From Ophiosphaerella korrae (lineage: Eukaryota > Ascomycota > Dothideomycetes > Pleosporales > Phaeosphaeriaceae): a stretch of DNA of 64,000 bases. The notes beneath the pieces were generated by a model, which saw only the letters and a program-made list of their open reading frames with translations, was not told the origin of the DNA and searched no databases. The number at the start of each line of letters is the position of its first letter. Position 1 is the stretch's first letter. Of this stretch, positions 44,826-55,335 are shown one piece after another. The stretch lies in contig JALNQF010000039.1 of the NCBI GenBank assembly GCA_028456385.1, positions 124,001 through 188,000 on the forward strand, written 5' to 3'. The translations under genes were made by a program, and so were the position numbers.

Positions 44826-46909
44826 TCAGGATTTTGTCGGTTCAGACCTTGCGCTAAGAGGAAGAAACTCAATAAGCGCATCTTCTCTTGGAAGGATATA
44901 TGATCGCCAGCTCATCGATGTCTTTGAACCATGATCCACGAGCTTGATATTGAAGTTATCAAGGACATAAGCTAGAATAAGCTTCGTTGCGACAGAAGCG
45001 TAAAATCGACCAGGGCTATACCTTTTATTAGGAATGTTTATTAACATAAAAAGGACGTCCACTTACCAAAGAATACCTCCAATCCCCCAAGCATGATAGT
45101 TTGCAGAAACATCTGAAAATTTCGAATGCCCCTCGGGCTGTGTCACCGTTTCAAAGCCCCCAAGAATCTTTTCACGAGGTGCAAAGCGAAATCCAACAAA
45201 TTTACTGGCTTTCGGAAAGTATATTTCGTCAATCAGCATCGCTTTGACGGGTACGCAAGTCCAATCGCCTTTCTTGACTTGTGCTCCGTCGGAAAAGGTA
45301 AAGTCTTTGAGGGCTTGTCGTCGACCAGATACTGAAAGTCTTAATCAGCAGGAGTTCTGTCTAATGTAAAAAGAGATATGTACGTACCTGCTTCGATAGG
45401 ACTGAGCCGTGAAGACTCTTTGATAAAACTATCAAGTAGGGGTAGCCCTTTTGTAGATTTCATGAAATCATCAAATTCCAGACTCCGTATCTCCCGACGG
45501 AGTGGCTCAACATATTGGTGATGTAAGCACAGATCGAACAGGGCATATGTAACGGTCTAAAGAGTACATTAGACTAGCAATGATTATGGGTTTAACACCG
45601 GAATGTGCAGCTTACAGCAGACAACGTATGCACAGAGCCGAACCATAAGGCAGTAATCTCGTAGGTAATGCGCCGTGATCCCCATGCACGACCTGATGGT
45701 GCCGTGTCTATGATCCACTGAATCATATCATTCTGTAACCCTGTGTCAGAACCTTCCACAGCTTCGTAGTTCAACCTACTTTGGGTGACCAGGAGAGTTC
45801 TCCGGCTTCTAGAAGCTTTTTTTTCTGTATGCGATGTGTGACAGAGTTGTTAATCATGTTGAAAACGGTTTCTTGAACGTTTTTGTGGCTGCCGATAATT
45901 GGGCCGACGATCCTATACAGATTAGCGATGCCTAGCGAATAATGAGGTATGTACCTTTTCATGAAATCTGGAAGGACTCTGAGTACTTCTGCGGCTTTTA
46001 CAACCATTTCGTTGTACTCCAAGATTGTTTGAATGAAGACATCGTTTTGCGCTAGGTTGATCAGATTCCTACTTCACTTGGCTACGATAACTAGAACTTA
46101 CCAAGCTCATCACCAAAAAAGCAAAAAGCATTCAGTTTACACACAATGGACTTGTTCAATTTATAGGCCGGTAACTTCGCATTACCTAATCATGTATCAG
46201 CCCAATCTAGCAATCTAGACCATGCTCGAGGCTCACCAGTCTGGGTTTTGTGCGTTTCCGCAATTGTCGTAAAGGATTCTTCAACGACTCGCTGAATATC
46301 AGGCATGATGTTCAGTAATTGTCGTGGAAACAGATTGCCGACAGCTCTAACATATCCGATACCTTCGACTCCTCGTTCGTCAAGCCAATTGTGACCAAGC
46401 ATAGTATAAGTTGGCTGGAACATCTGATCAAACTTAGTCTAGAATCGTATGATCCTTCCCAGAAACTCACCTGTTTTGTTGCGCCGAACATGGATAGTTC
46501 ATTGCGCCCCGCTTTTCGGATCTCATCGAGGTGTTCCTTAGAACTGACAAAGGTATGGCTGTGATCAGGCCCAGGGATTTCAAAACTTTTACCCTCTGCC
46601 TGAAAAGGGTTCAGCACAGGCTGTCAGGCGAAGCATTCGATAAAAGTTACCTTCTTGTACGCTGCTCCTATCATGTCAGGACCACAAATTAGATACCTCC
46701 ATGCATTGAATTTCTTGCTCGCTTGTTGCATGAGTCGTTCATATAGCCTCATACAGCTGCACTGGTACGGAAGTTAGCGATACTCACCGCCAAGGTGAAA
46801 TAGGGTCGGCTAGCTGTTGGATGCACTGTGCCGAATACAGGAGTACCGCAAACGTTATACTTACAACGAGGTTCAAAATTAGCATGGCCATGCTCGTAAT
46901 GAACACCAT
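44826..46909 (-). CDS. cytochrome P450 monooxygenase
   Basis: Twelve exons (46909-46865, 46813-46788, 46747-46651, 46599-46471, 46423-46237, 46185-46102, 46051-45955, 45912-45780, 45732-45616, 45556-45388, 45331-45067, 45015-44826) join into exactly 513 codons, 512 residues. The N-terminus is a membrane anchor ('MVFITSMAMLILNLVV'). Conserved blocks are 'TMLGHNWLDERGVEG', 'KESSRL' (K-helix E-x-x-R, about 352-355), 'FGFRFAPR'-type PERF region and the heme loop 'WGIGGILCPGRFYA' with Cys near 450. The Cys codon is split by the last intron, and a nearer AG would replace it with a Tyr-Ser pair. The family resembles fungal P450s often annotated as ent-kaurene oxidase-like; the substrate is unknown. 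ER membrane, needs a reductase partner. No terpene or polyketide synthase is nearby. Confidence 0.93.
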
Positions 46910-47509
46910 GATGTGGTTGTTAATGTTAAGTTGTTGTTCAATGTGCAGTAGGATGGACTACTAACTAATATATCAGGCTTTCTCAAGCAATACAAGCAGT
47001 GATTATTCATCCCAAGCTTTGTAGGTGCGGATACGAATTGATCGAGCCGATTCACTTGGCCAACCACCAGCGTGGATGCTCTTCCCTGCCATTTTCACCT
47101 TTCTTTCAGTGCATAGCCGCCTCCAAGATCAATTATTGACGAGTTAAGGCCTGTTCGGTTACTAGTGATAGGGACTCCAGTTGGCCAGTTTCGGACGTAA
47201 GTTGCGAACTGGTATTGGAAACCCGATTTAGCACGTCAGCTGCGAACTAGAAATGGAAACTAAGTCGTGTTCGGTAAAACAGAGGTATGTAATAATATTA
47301 AAAACAATAGGTTCCTTCCACTTAGCGCAGCCACCTTATTTTCAGACCCCTAATTAGTGCTTACATGACTCACAGTCTACCTCTTTAAGTCCAGTAGAGC
47401 CCTAGCTTCTTATCAGACCCCACGACCTCCAGCTCGCTACGCTAGAGACCTCCACAAGCCTGTTACTCTAGCGATAGCCAGTATAGTAGCTAGAGCTACG
47501 GTAGCCATA
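46910..47509. other. intergenic upstream of the P450 gene
   Basis: Upstream of the P450 gene only short frames exist (46879-47067 minus overlaps exon 1 in another frame). 47100-47300 contains two similar phrases around GCGAACTGGTATTGGAAA (47200) and GCGAACTAGAAATGGAAA (47240), a short degenerate tandem. Nothing else was seen. Confidence 0.4.
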
Positions 47510-48225
47510 TCGTCCATTGACAGCGCCTTTAACGACCTATCTAGGTCATATGATCGCATCCCTCGTTTTTCTCAGTTCGCCAACCACAATTTTCTCCAGG
47601 AAACTGCTTGCTTGTCTCTTTAATCTTCTTTTTACTAGCTGCTTCCTCCATTTCTCTTTGGTGGGAAACAATGCTGGCGTCATATTCCGTGCATGTGAGA
47701 CCATCATGCCATGGGATCTTGTACTCGATGCAGGAACGGAAGCTGCACTAGGTGCATCGGAATATCGGGTTAGAATCAGCATGCAGCTGTCCGGGTTGGC
47801 AGCCACGCCCAATGCACCAACGGAACTCTGGATTGTCGGAAAGAGATGAGCGGAGAACCAGGACTTCGTGCTGCCCGTATACTTTCGGGGTAGCAAATGC
47901 TTTGATCTCGAGGTCGCTGAGTCGCGCATTGCATTGAGGGCACGTCAAACTACCATGGCCGCTGCTTTTGAGGCGTGACGATATCCATGACGAGACGCAA
48001 GGGCGGCAAGTCTGGGGCGGGTGGCTGTAAGCCTCGAAGAGAAAGGATAGGAGCTTTATGCTGTATGGCGAAACGTGTACTAGGTTGATGAAGGCGGAGA
48101 TGGAAAATTGTCCCTGTCATACGAAGCCAAAATTGCAATAGCTCTTCACAGATCCAAGCGATAGGACGAAAAAGACTGGAACAGCACTTGGGTGTATCAT
48201 GATTATTGACGCAACAAGACCTCAA
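47510..48225 (-). pseudogene. RBR (RING-IBR-RING) ubiquitin ligase relic
   Basis: On the minus strand, shifting frames give 'CCVNNHDTPKCC' (first RING remnant), 'TCPQCNARLSDLEIKAF', 'FRWCIGRGCQPGQLH' and 'PIFRCT', then a TAG, 'CSFRSC' and 'WHDGLTC' (IBR), and 'EKNEGCDHMT', where the second RING would follow. Cys and His spacing follows fungal RBR proteins. TAG after 'RCT' and two stops after 'CDHMT' abolish the last domain, and the N-terminus lies in a different frame. Decayed copy of an RBR gene. Confidence 0.6.
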
Positions 48226-50103
48226 ATTTCAGCACAGAAAGGTTTTGACATTACCCAGACCTATACTAAGAGCTCGCAGTATGGGCAGCATAGCAATGTT
48301 GCTACGCCACTTCTAGCACGTGATGCGATATTAATTAGCGTCATCCCCTGGTCTTCAGTCATCCCCAAAATAGTAGTGGCCGGAACTGGGTCACTTCAAT
48401 GAATCTGGGCATTTCCAGAATGGAATCAAAATTGCTAGAAGTTGTAGTGGTGGTATGCCTATTATAAGTCCCAATTAATATGGCCCCTATCCAATAGAGC
48501 AACGTTGAACGCCGAAAGGTGAGCGATGAGTGTCGGCGAAAACTGTCCGTACATATCCGTAAGTATTCGGCCCTTAAAAAAAAACTAAGCTAATAAGGTT
48601 AAAGAAAGTAGACTAGATATCGTAGTAAAACTGTCTAAAGTCGACCTAATTCCTAATGCGAATGATGGGTACGCATGGAAAGTTCTCCTAGGGAAGGAAG
48701 AGTTCTTTTTAGGTCTTTTCTCTAAAAATCTGAGTGATCACGAAATAAGCGCTTATAAAGAGCTTTCTAAAGGCGTTGGGGTTATCTTTAAGGCTGTCCC
48801 TGCTGCAAATTATGCTGAAAATATACTCGACGCTATTACTTTAGTAAGGAAAACAGACAATTTGAAAGGCATTAGCTAATAATAAATAGCTACACCTAGA
48901 AATTAGCTTTGCTGCGAAAATTGGGCAGCTCGAAGAAGAAAACGCTAACCTCCTACGATAGTTACACGAATGTTGGGAGAATGCGGTTCCTGAATCTGAA
49001 TACTAACGGGCTCTAGAATATGAAGTATATTAACTATACGGAACGTAATAAAAATTCTAATAATAAGTTTAATACTACATAGTCTCTACTAATTTCTTTC
49101 AGAGTAAGGTTTTAAAATGTGGAGATAGAATGCTAGCGAGGCCAGAGGCTAACAGTAAGTGCGGCTGACACAATCAAATGAGTCTCTAAACAATAGGCCC
49201 GGGGTCATATCGATCGTATAGCCTACACTGGTTATCCGGTCTCCGCTCCGTATCTGCACGCTAAGTATAATATTCGTCTCTTAACTGGGTTCGGCGTGGG
49301 GGTTAGCTGTTACATTCATCGTAGTGTACGTGATTTTGCTAGCTGTAGGTAAGCAGAATTATCTATCTACATCTGCTAAGGGCATGTAGCAAGAGACTTT
49401 GGGAGGGTAGAGGACTAAGAGTAGGATAGGAGGGTTGTGGACGCGAACAAGACCTCAAGGCTCGGAAGCGGCTACCCGCTATTATAAGTGCCTGCACAAT
49501 TGAAAGTAGCGCAAAAGGTACATGGAATAAGAGAATGGCGCGTTCGATTAAAGTATTAGGCTATAATGTATGTTATTAGCAGGCACAGCCAGCGCTACTA
49601 GTTTTAGGGCTGAGACTGATCAAACATCGAGAAGAGTAGGGATATGAGTAAGGATACATTAGTAAGGGCGCAAGGACTACCACAAAATATTCATAGGTAT
49701 CTAGCTGGGTTTCTGAATGTGGGGTGTTTTGATTAGTAGTAATTACTAGCCCTTCACTGCTTACTCACATACTATCAACACAGCCTCATCGAAGCTATGA
49801 CACACCTTCTAAGCTAAACCGTTACTCAATTGGGTAGATTATAGAGCTTTGTATCGCTTATCGGAACCTAGTAGCGTAGTATTGCATCATCCGGCAGCTG
49901 ATAAGGTAACAAATGAGCTGTCGCTAAGGTTAGCATCGCCTAGTAACTCTTAGTTATTAAGTGTTCACGATTCTATTTCATTTTCGCTGAGAGCGCAAAA
50001 TAGAAATAATGCATTGTATTTCTCAAATGCAGAGGTTTTTGAGTGTACCTGCACGTGAGCGACCCCGTGAAATTGAAGCCTCATTAGCGTAATATCTATC
50101 CAT
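48226..50103. other. repeat-like region with one 97-codon open stretch (48588-48879, plus)
   Basis: 48588-48879 stays open and reads like protein ('DLIPNANDGYAWKVLLG', 'LSDHEISAYKEL'), but it has no ATG at its head and no family I recognise. A transposon gag-like origin is possible. 48900-50100 is AT-rich with many TAG/TAA, typical of RIP-degraded repeats. Confidence 0.35.
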
Positions 50104-50219
50104 TGTGGTGTAGTAGAACCGCACGTGATCGGGGAGGCTTAGGTCAGCATTGCGGCTCTGTGTGGGTACTGATAAAGGATCGGATGGAGTAGATAGCCAC
50201 CGACACCAACTCGTCATGT

Positions 50220-50726
50220 TGTCAGATGAGCTGCACGATCAGATACGATGCGCGATTAGATGCGCGATCACATGTGCGATCAGATGCGCGATCAGATGCG
50301 CGATAGCATGTGCGCCGATCGCCAAGCTGCTAACCCCGCCGCAGCTGAAAAGACCGCAGCCTCGACCTTCACGAACAAAGGAATCAAATAAAGGATCTCA
50401 CATGCAAGGAGAGAGACTACGTCAGCACGACTGATACAACAAAGAAACCAGCACCTCAACAGAAGGGGTGTTGAGGATCCGGCTCGCCGCCGTCTCGAGA
50501 GACCCAGCCGAGACCGCCGCATCGCAGATATATAGATAGAGCGCAGGGCCAGAGATAGGCGGAGAATCAATCCACTCAGTTCATACTCATTGCTTTCAAG
50601 TCATAGGTGACCAACTGAAAAAGGGCTTTTCTGAAAGCCTCAGTATCCCTCTCTAGCAAGGCCCTTACATGGCCGTTACGAAAAAGCCTTTTTATAAAAC
50701 TGCTATAACCTCCTTCAAATCTGACA
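50220..50726. mobile_element. 507-bp solo LTR with CATGT target duplication
   Basis: The element begins TGTCAGAT and ends ATCTGACA (perfect 8-bp inverted ends, TG...CA). It is flanked by CATGT at 50215-50219 and again at 50727-50731, the 5-bp duplication usual for LTR retrotransposons. The empty paralog at 25641 reads CATAT. Inside are a tandem 12-mer array (50253-50312), a GC-rich block near 50474-50520 and a TATATAG box at about 50529. No polymerase or gag sequence follows, so it is a solo LTR. The superfamily (Copia or Gypsy) is not decidable from this. Confidence 0.85.
50253..50312. repeat. five 12-bp tandem repeats, CGATCAGATGCG
   Basis: Five head-to-tail 12-mers (50253, 50265, 50277, 50289, 50301). 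Units 3 and 4 are identical and the others differ at one to four positions. Partial units precede them from 50236. The array sits in the 5' (U3-like) part of the solo LTR, where enhancer repeats are common. Confidence 0.85.
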
Positions 50727-51084
50727 CATGTAGCCACTCAACCTATATACTTCAACTCATCTCATCTCTCGCCGACTGCGGGTCGCTACCTGCCTCCTAC
50801 TTCTACGTGCATCCTAGTATGCCACACCATATACATATGTTGGATGAGTGTAAGGATGCAAAGTATACTCCAGTCTATACTTGGAGGAATAATAATAATA
50901 TACTACTCTATCAAAGTCAGTACCCTACATATATAGGTTATTATAATAAAGCTTAAGTGTAGTCTTAAAAAGTTCATAGAACAATATCCAAACGGATTGT
51001 AGAGCTTAGTTGAGAACTGATTCAACATTTATTTGTTTGCTACGGTCAACTAATATAACGTTTATACAAACCTGTGGTGCATAT

Positions 51085-52812
51085 CTATCCCTCATGGTTC
51101 CTGGAGCATAAGAGCGACAATTCTAGTTCTCCTTTCTCCCCTGTTGGTATTGGATGCAGTTTGCGTTCGTATTCCCAAGATGAGATATTGATGTCTCTTG
51201 TATTATTGGCAGCCCGATATAAGTGTGGAGTAGTTAAATTTATTAAGCGTTCACGTTTCAGTCTCTGGAAACGCGAGTGCGGGTTGGAGTGTGCAAATTT
51301 ATTGAAGGTCATTCCGAGGAGGAGTAAAAAGAGAGTCAAAACAGGAAGGGTAATAAGAATTTGCATGGATAGAGCTGTCACCGATCCAGAACTTAAGACG
51401 AAGTCGCCTGCTCCACGTAAATATCTTCCTCTGTCGTCTCGTATTGCGTTTTTAAAACCACCGAATGGTTCCATCATGGTTGCGTCGCGAAAGAGATTTC
51501 TAGAAAGAAGATAGGAGGCCAAAATTAGCCTCTCCATATCAGCGAACGTGCTGCTAGATGCTGCATCCACGCTTCGACCTGGTAGCGGACTATAAAATGA
51601 CATAAGTGCCGAAGGCCCAGTTCGAGACGCAATGGATAAAACCATAGGCACTTTGAGTTGCGAAAGAACCATTAACAGACCAGGAGGGACCTTGCCTATT
51701 AACTCAGCAGGACCACCGCATTTACCATGGACACAGATCGTGGATACCTGCCAGCAGGAAAGAGCAGGCCTTTCTGCTTTAACCCGGAATGCGATACTTT
51801 TATTCCAGCCTTTAAATTCTGGCATCTTTTCAGTAATATACATCGCATCGTTACTTTCGGTTTCGGATGGCAAATGTGCTGTGGTGTAGATCAATGCAAA
51901 AGAGACATTGACAGGAAGTGATTTGGCTTGCTGAGGGTGCATTGCAGCACTCAAGCCAAGTTGAAAGGATATGGGTGGTCCGTTCTTTGATTCAACAGGT
52001 AATAAATATTCAGACAAGCTCCAAAGGTCGTAGTAGTCCCTTTCAGGTGTCGAGTTAGAATGGTGCAACCATCCATACTCTGTCTCGCATTTTCCTTGAA
52101 CGGAATGCGTTAAGCCAAGATTTTGACGTAAACCAAGCTCAACGCCGGTGATGTTGTAGTTGTAAGCAATGGAAAAATCAGGGTTGCTCTCCGTGCTATG
52201 GTTGGTGTTTTCTTGATAAACACTGACCTTGTCGCGTAGAGTGACCTTAGAAGCTTCTGCACTGCCAAGTGCCCTAACAGAGGCTCCACTGTATAGCATC
52301 GAGTAGTGACCAAACATCTCTCCCAACTCTGGGACCACAGGTAGCCAAACCGCCTCTGGATTGACCGGTGCAACATTCCCCAAGATCAACATTGGCGGTA
52401 CGAAAATTCCCCCAATAATGCTCAATATAGCAATAATTAAAGACATCGTACTGATGCCTAATCCTAAGCGAATTGACTTGTCCTTGAACTTGTATCCTCG
52501 TCGACACATACGGGTCAGATGAATCATCAAGTTCGAACAAGCGGCGAAAGGCTCTGCTGAATTCCAATATACCGCCAAGATAAGGTTCCAGGCCAGGCCA
52601 TTGCGCAGAGGTGTGGTGAGCATAACGAAATATAACAGGATATTCCATATTGCGCTAAAAAGATACATTGTGAGGAGCGCGTAAATAGCACCCAGTATTG
52701 GCGCGAAAGAATTTGGGACCGAGACAGCTTGGAAGTCGCCGTTCTGTGTAGGATACCAAAAGGGCTTCCAGAGTAGGTAGGTTGTTGATTGAGGGTTTGT
52801 GTATACTTCCAT
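51085..52812 (-). CDS. polytopic membrane protein with glycosylated ectodomain (hypothetical)
   Basis: Intact single exon of 575 residues from ATG 52812. Hydrophobic helices lie near residues 36-66 ('SFAPILGAIYALLTMYLFSA'), 118-148 ('GISTMSLIIAILSIIGGIF') and 483-508 ('ITLPVLTLFLLLLGMTF'). The loop between helices 2 and 3 (about 330 residues) has many N-x-S/T sites (NHS, NIT, NST, NVS, NKS) and paired cysteines, so it should be lumenal or extracellular. A basic tail follows the last helix. No enzyme motif was seen. The layout matches a widespread class of fungus-specific membrane proteins without known function and resembles the gene at 33591-35837 in architecture only. Surrounded by repeats, yet undamaged. 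Confidence 0.85.
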   Translation of the reverse strand: MEVYTNPQSTTYLLWKPFWYPTQNGDFQAVSVPNSFAPILGAIYALLTMYLFSAIWNILLYFVMLTTPLRNGLAWNLILAVYWNSAEPFAACSNLMIHLTRMCRRGYKFKDKSIRLGLGISTMSLIIAILSIIGGIFVPPMLILGNVAPVNPEAVWLPVVPELGEMFGHYSMLYSGASVRALGSAEASKVTLRDKVSVYQENTNHSTESNPDFSIAYNYNITGVELGLRQNLGLTHSVQGKCETEYGWLHHSNSTPERDYYDLWSLSEYLLPVESKNGPPISFQLGLSAAMHPQQAKSLPVNVSFALIYTTAHLPSETESNDAMYITEKMPEFKGWNKSIAFRVKAERPALSCWQVSTICVHGKCGGPAELIGKVPPGLLMVLSQLKVPMVLSIASRTGPSALMSFYSPLPGRSVDAASSSTFADMERLILASYLLSRNLFRDATMMEPFGGFKNAIRDDRGRYLRGAGDFVLSSGSVTALSMQILITLPVLTLFLLLLGMTFNKFAHSNPHSRFQRLKRERLINLTTPHLYRAANNTRDINISSWEYERKLHPIPTGEKGELELSLLCSRNHEG

Positions 52813-53250
52813 TGTTATTTTGTTATTTCAATCAAGTATACCAGTAAGTGGATAAAATTATTTGGCTAGCCGAACCAAAATAGGTTTGTTGAATAAAGAG
52901 CGCAGATCTCTATGCAAAAAAATGCACGGCTGCTAAACTTTTATGTCCACTGGTATAATGTTATTTCAGGGGTAATATCAATCCCGAACCAATAAATGAG
53001 ATTTTTATGACAGGTGAGGTTGGCGTAAAGTTAGGGTGCGCTTATGGCCAATGAGCACTTCGCGAAAGTGCCTTTCGCTCAGCTCGGGCAAAAGAAACTT
53101 AATTATCACACAAAGCTGACCGACTTGGCTGCGGCTGCGACCAGAAATTGAATGACTGATATCGGATTCGTATAACCCCCTATGCAAGATAGCCGAACCC
53201 TGCACTCGGGTCATTCCATCTTCTCCACTTCAATATCGTATTCTTCAGTA
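52813..53250. other. intergenic between membrane gene and pogo element
   Basis: Contains the upstream region of the minus-strand membrane gene and the left flank of the transposon. The dinucleotide TA at 53249-53250 is the left target-site copy. No gene was seen. Confidence 0.5.
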
Positions 53251-55081
53251 ACGTAGGTGGCAAGCGAGCGGCGCCCCTCACCAACTTTGCGCGCCCATAT
53301 TATCTCAACGTGCAATGGCTCAACACTGCGTTACTCGATTAGCTTCAAATGAAGCAAGTATTCAGCTTGCTATCTCTTCTATTGAATTAAATCAAATACA
53401 ATATAATAAAACTGCTGCTGCAGTCTTCCAAGTAGCAGAAACAACGCTGCGCCGCCGACGCGCTGGTATACCTGCCCGACGCGATTGCCAGCCCAACTCA
53501 AAGAAGCTCAGCCAGCTGGAGGAGGAGGTAATAATTGAGTATATTCTCAATCTGGATTCTCGTGGTTTTACCCCAACTCTGGCTGCTGTGCGTGAGATGG
53601 CTAATAGGCTACTGGCTGTCCGTGACGCACCACTAGTTAGGCAAAAGTGGCCGGCCAACTTTGTTAAGCGTACGGACAGTCTTACGACGCGTTTCAATCG
53701 CCTATACGATAGGCAGCGAGCCTTATGTGAAGACCTAGCTACTATAGGTAGCTGGTTTGAGATGGTGCAACATACAAGAGCTACGTATGGGATAGCTGAT
53801 GAGGACGTCTACAACTTCGACGAGGCTAGCTTTATAATAGGTAAGATTACAACTCAGCTCGTCGTAACAGGGTCAGAGAGGAGAGGTAGGCTAAAGGCTA
53901 TCCAGCCTGGCAATCGTAAGTGGGTAACGGCAATTGCTGCAATCAACGCTGCTGGCTGGGTAGTTCCACCATTCCTTATTTTCGCCGGCAAGTGCCACCT
54001 CTCTGCCTGGTACAAGGAAGACTGTATCCCACGAGACTGGGCTATTGGAATTAGCGACAATGGCTGGACGACAGACAAGCTAGCTATTGACTGGCTTAAG
54101 CACTTTAATGAGTATACAAAGAACCGAGTAGTTGGTGCGCGTTGGCTACTTATACTTGATGGTCACGGGAGCCACCACTCTCTTGAGTTTAACGAGGTCT
54201 GCAAGGAAAACAACATCTATACGCTCTGCATGCTAGCTCACTCATCTCACTTACTTCAGCCTCTTGATGTTAGCTGCTTCTCTCTATTGAAGAAGGCATA
54301 CAGCCGTCAAGTTGAGCCTAATCCGGAACCATATCAATCACATTACCAAACTTGAATTAATTCCTACCAGCCTTCTACGTAGCCTTTAACTAGGCCTTTA
54401 CAAGAGCCAATATTTACTCAGCTTTTCAAGCTACCAGCCTTATTCTACTTCAGCCAGAAGTAGTTATCTCAAGACTTGATGTTCAGCTCCGTACGCCTAC
54501 TCCAGCTACTCTAACTCCAGCTCTACCAGAGGCTCCCTGGGTAGGTTGCACGCCGAGTAACGCACGTGAGCTGGAGGCTCAGTCAACGCTTATACGTGAG
54601 CGCGTACGCCGGCACAAGAGCTTGTCACCGGCTCCGATTATTAGCGCAATCAATCAACTCAAAAAGGGAGCTCATAGAATGATGCTGGAAGCTAAGTTAA
54701 TGCGCGATCGGATCTCCAGTTTGAGAGAGCAAATGAGGCAGCCAGCAAGCGTAAATCACGAAAAAAGAAGCGGATTCAGAAGAAAGGAGTCTTAACAAAG
54801 GGACAAGGAGAGGATATACTCGCTGAGAGAGAGGCTGTGCAGCGTCAAGTTAATGAACAGCGTCAAGATGGAGAGCGCTCGGGTCTGAGTCGCCAGGCTC
54901 GCGCGCGCTGCAAGAGGTGCAGAGAGACTAGGCACAACTCACGTACGTGCAAGAAAGATGGAGAAGCTACTACTTGATTTATTATATAAATATATACTCT
55001 CTACTCTACTGCGTTGTTGAGTTGTACGCTTGAATTGGTGCGCAAAGTTGGTGAGGGGCGCCGCTCGCTTGCCACCTACGT
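53251..55081 (+). mobile_element. complete Fot1/pogo-like DNA transposon, 1831 bp
   Basis: Perfect 42-bp terminal inverted repeats at 53251-53292 and 55040-55081, flanked by TA at 53249-53250 and 55082-55083, the target duplication of Tc1/mariner-superfamily elements. Length and a single coding region fit the fungal Fot1/pogo group. The identical termini suggest recent movement, or at least that the ends escaped mutation, while the transposase inside is broken. Confidence 0.92.
53315..54975 (+). pseudogene. pogo-type DDE transposase, inactivated
   Basis: ATG 53315 opens a 346-codon frame: N-terminal helix-turn-helix ('YNKTAAAVFQVAETTLRRR'), CENP-B-like part ('LVRQKWPANFVKRTDSL') and DDE_1 core with 'VYNFDEASF' (first Asp), 'LLILDGHGSH' (second) and 'HSSHLLQPLDVSCF' (third). 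It stops at 54355. The natural continuation ('AFTRANIYSAFQATSLI', 'ELEAQSTLIRERVRRHKS') runs in another frame with a TAG near 54391, and a further shift near 54730 precedes the C-terminal zinc knuckle C-x2-C-x4-H-x4-C at about 54910-54951. So the catalytic core is whole but the C-terminal part is broken by at least two shifts and one stop. Confidence 0.88.
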
Positions 55082-55335
55082 TAACACGCTCTGTAGCGGA
55101 TGTTCTGTAAGTGTAAGAGGTACAATCTAGGCAGGACATAGAAACTATTAATAAGAGTTCTAATTGATACAAATCCAGGTATCCTAGCGAGAGAATAGAG
55201 TACGAGCTGGGTTAGGTAACTCGACTCCGTAAAAAGGGACAGCGAAACCCTGGCTTGCCACAAAGGTACTCTGAAGTTTGGGAATCCCGAGAATTCTTTC
55301 GTCTAGTTGCACTGTTTAGCCGGCTTGGAGTTGGG

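Larger units (their letters stand above)
50104..50826. repeat. second copy of the TGTGG...CCACA element, split by an LTR
   Basis: The ends TGTGG (50104) and CCACA (50826) are flanked by CCAT at 50100-50103 and 50827-50830. Both arms match the copy at 25546-25733; with the inserted LTR and its 5-bp duplication removed it is 211 bp. This gives a relative age: the small element landed first and the LTR element later. Confidence 0.78.

Noticed and set aside
45001..45066. P450 that seems to have lost its heme cysteine (Ser before Pro-Gly-Arg)
   Set aside because: The frame ahead of the last exon is intronic. Using the acceptor ending at 45016 restores a TG|C cysteine and keeps 513 codons in frame.
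50236..50320. CRISPR-like array at the 12-bp repeats
   Set aside because: Units are head to tail without spacers, in a eukaryotic LTR.
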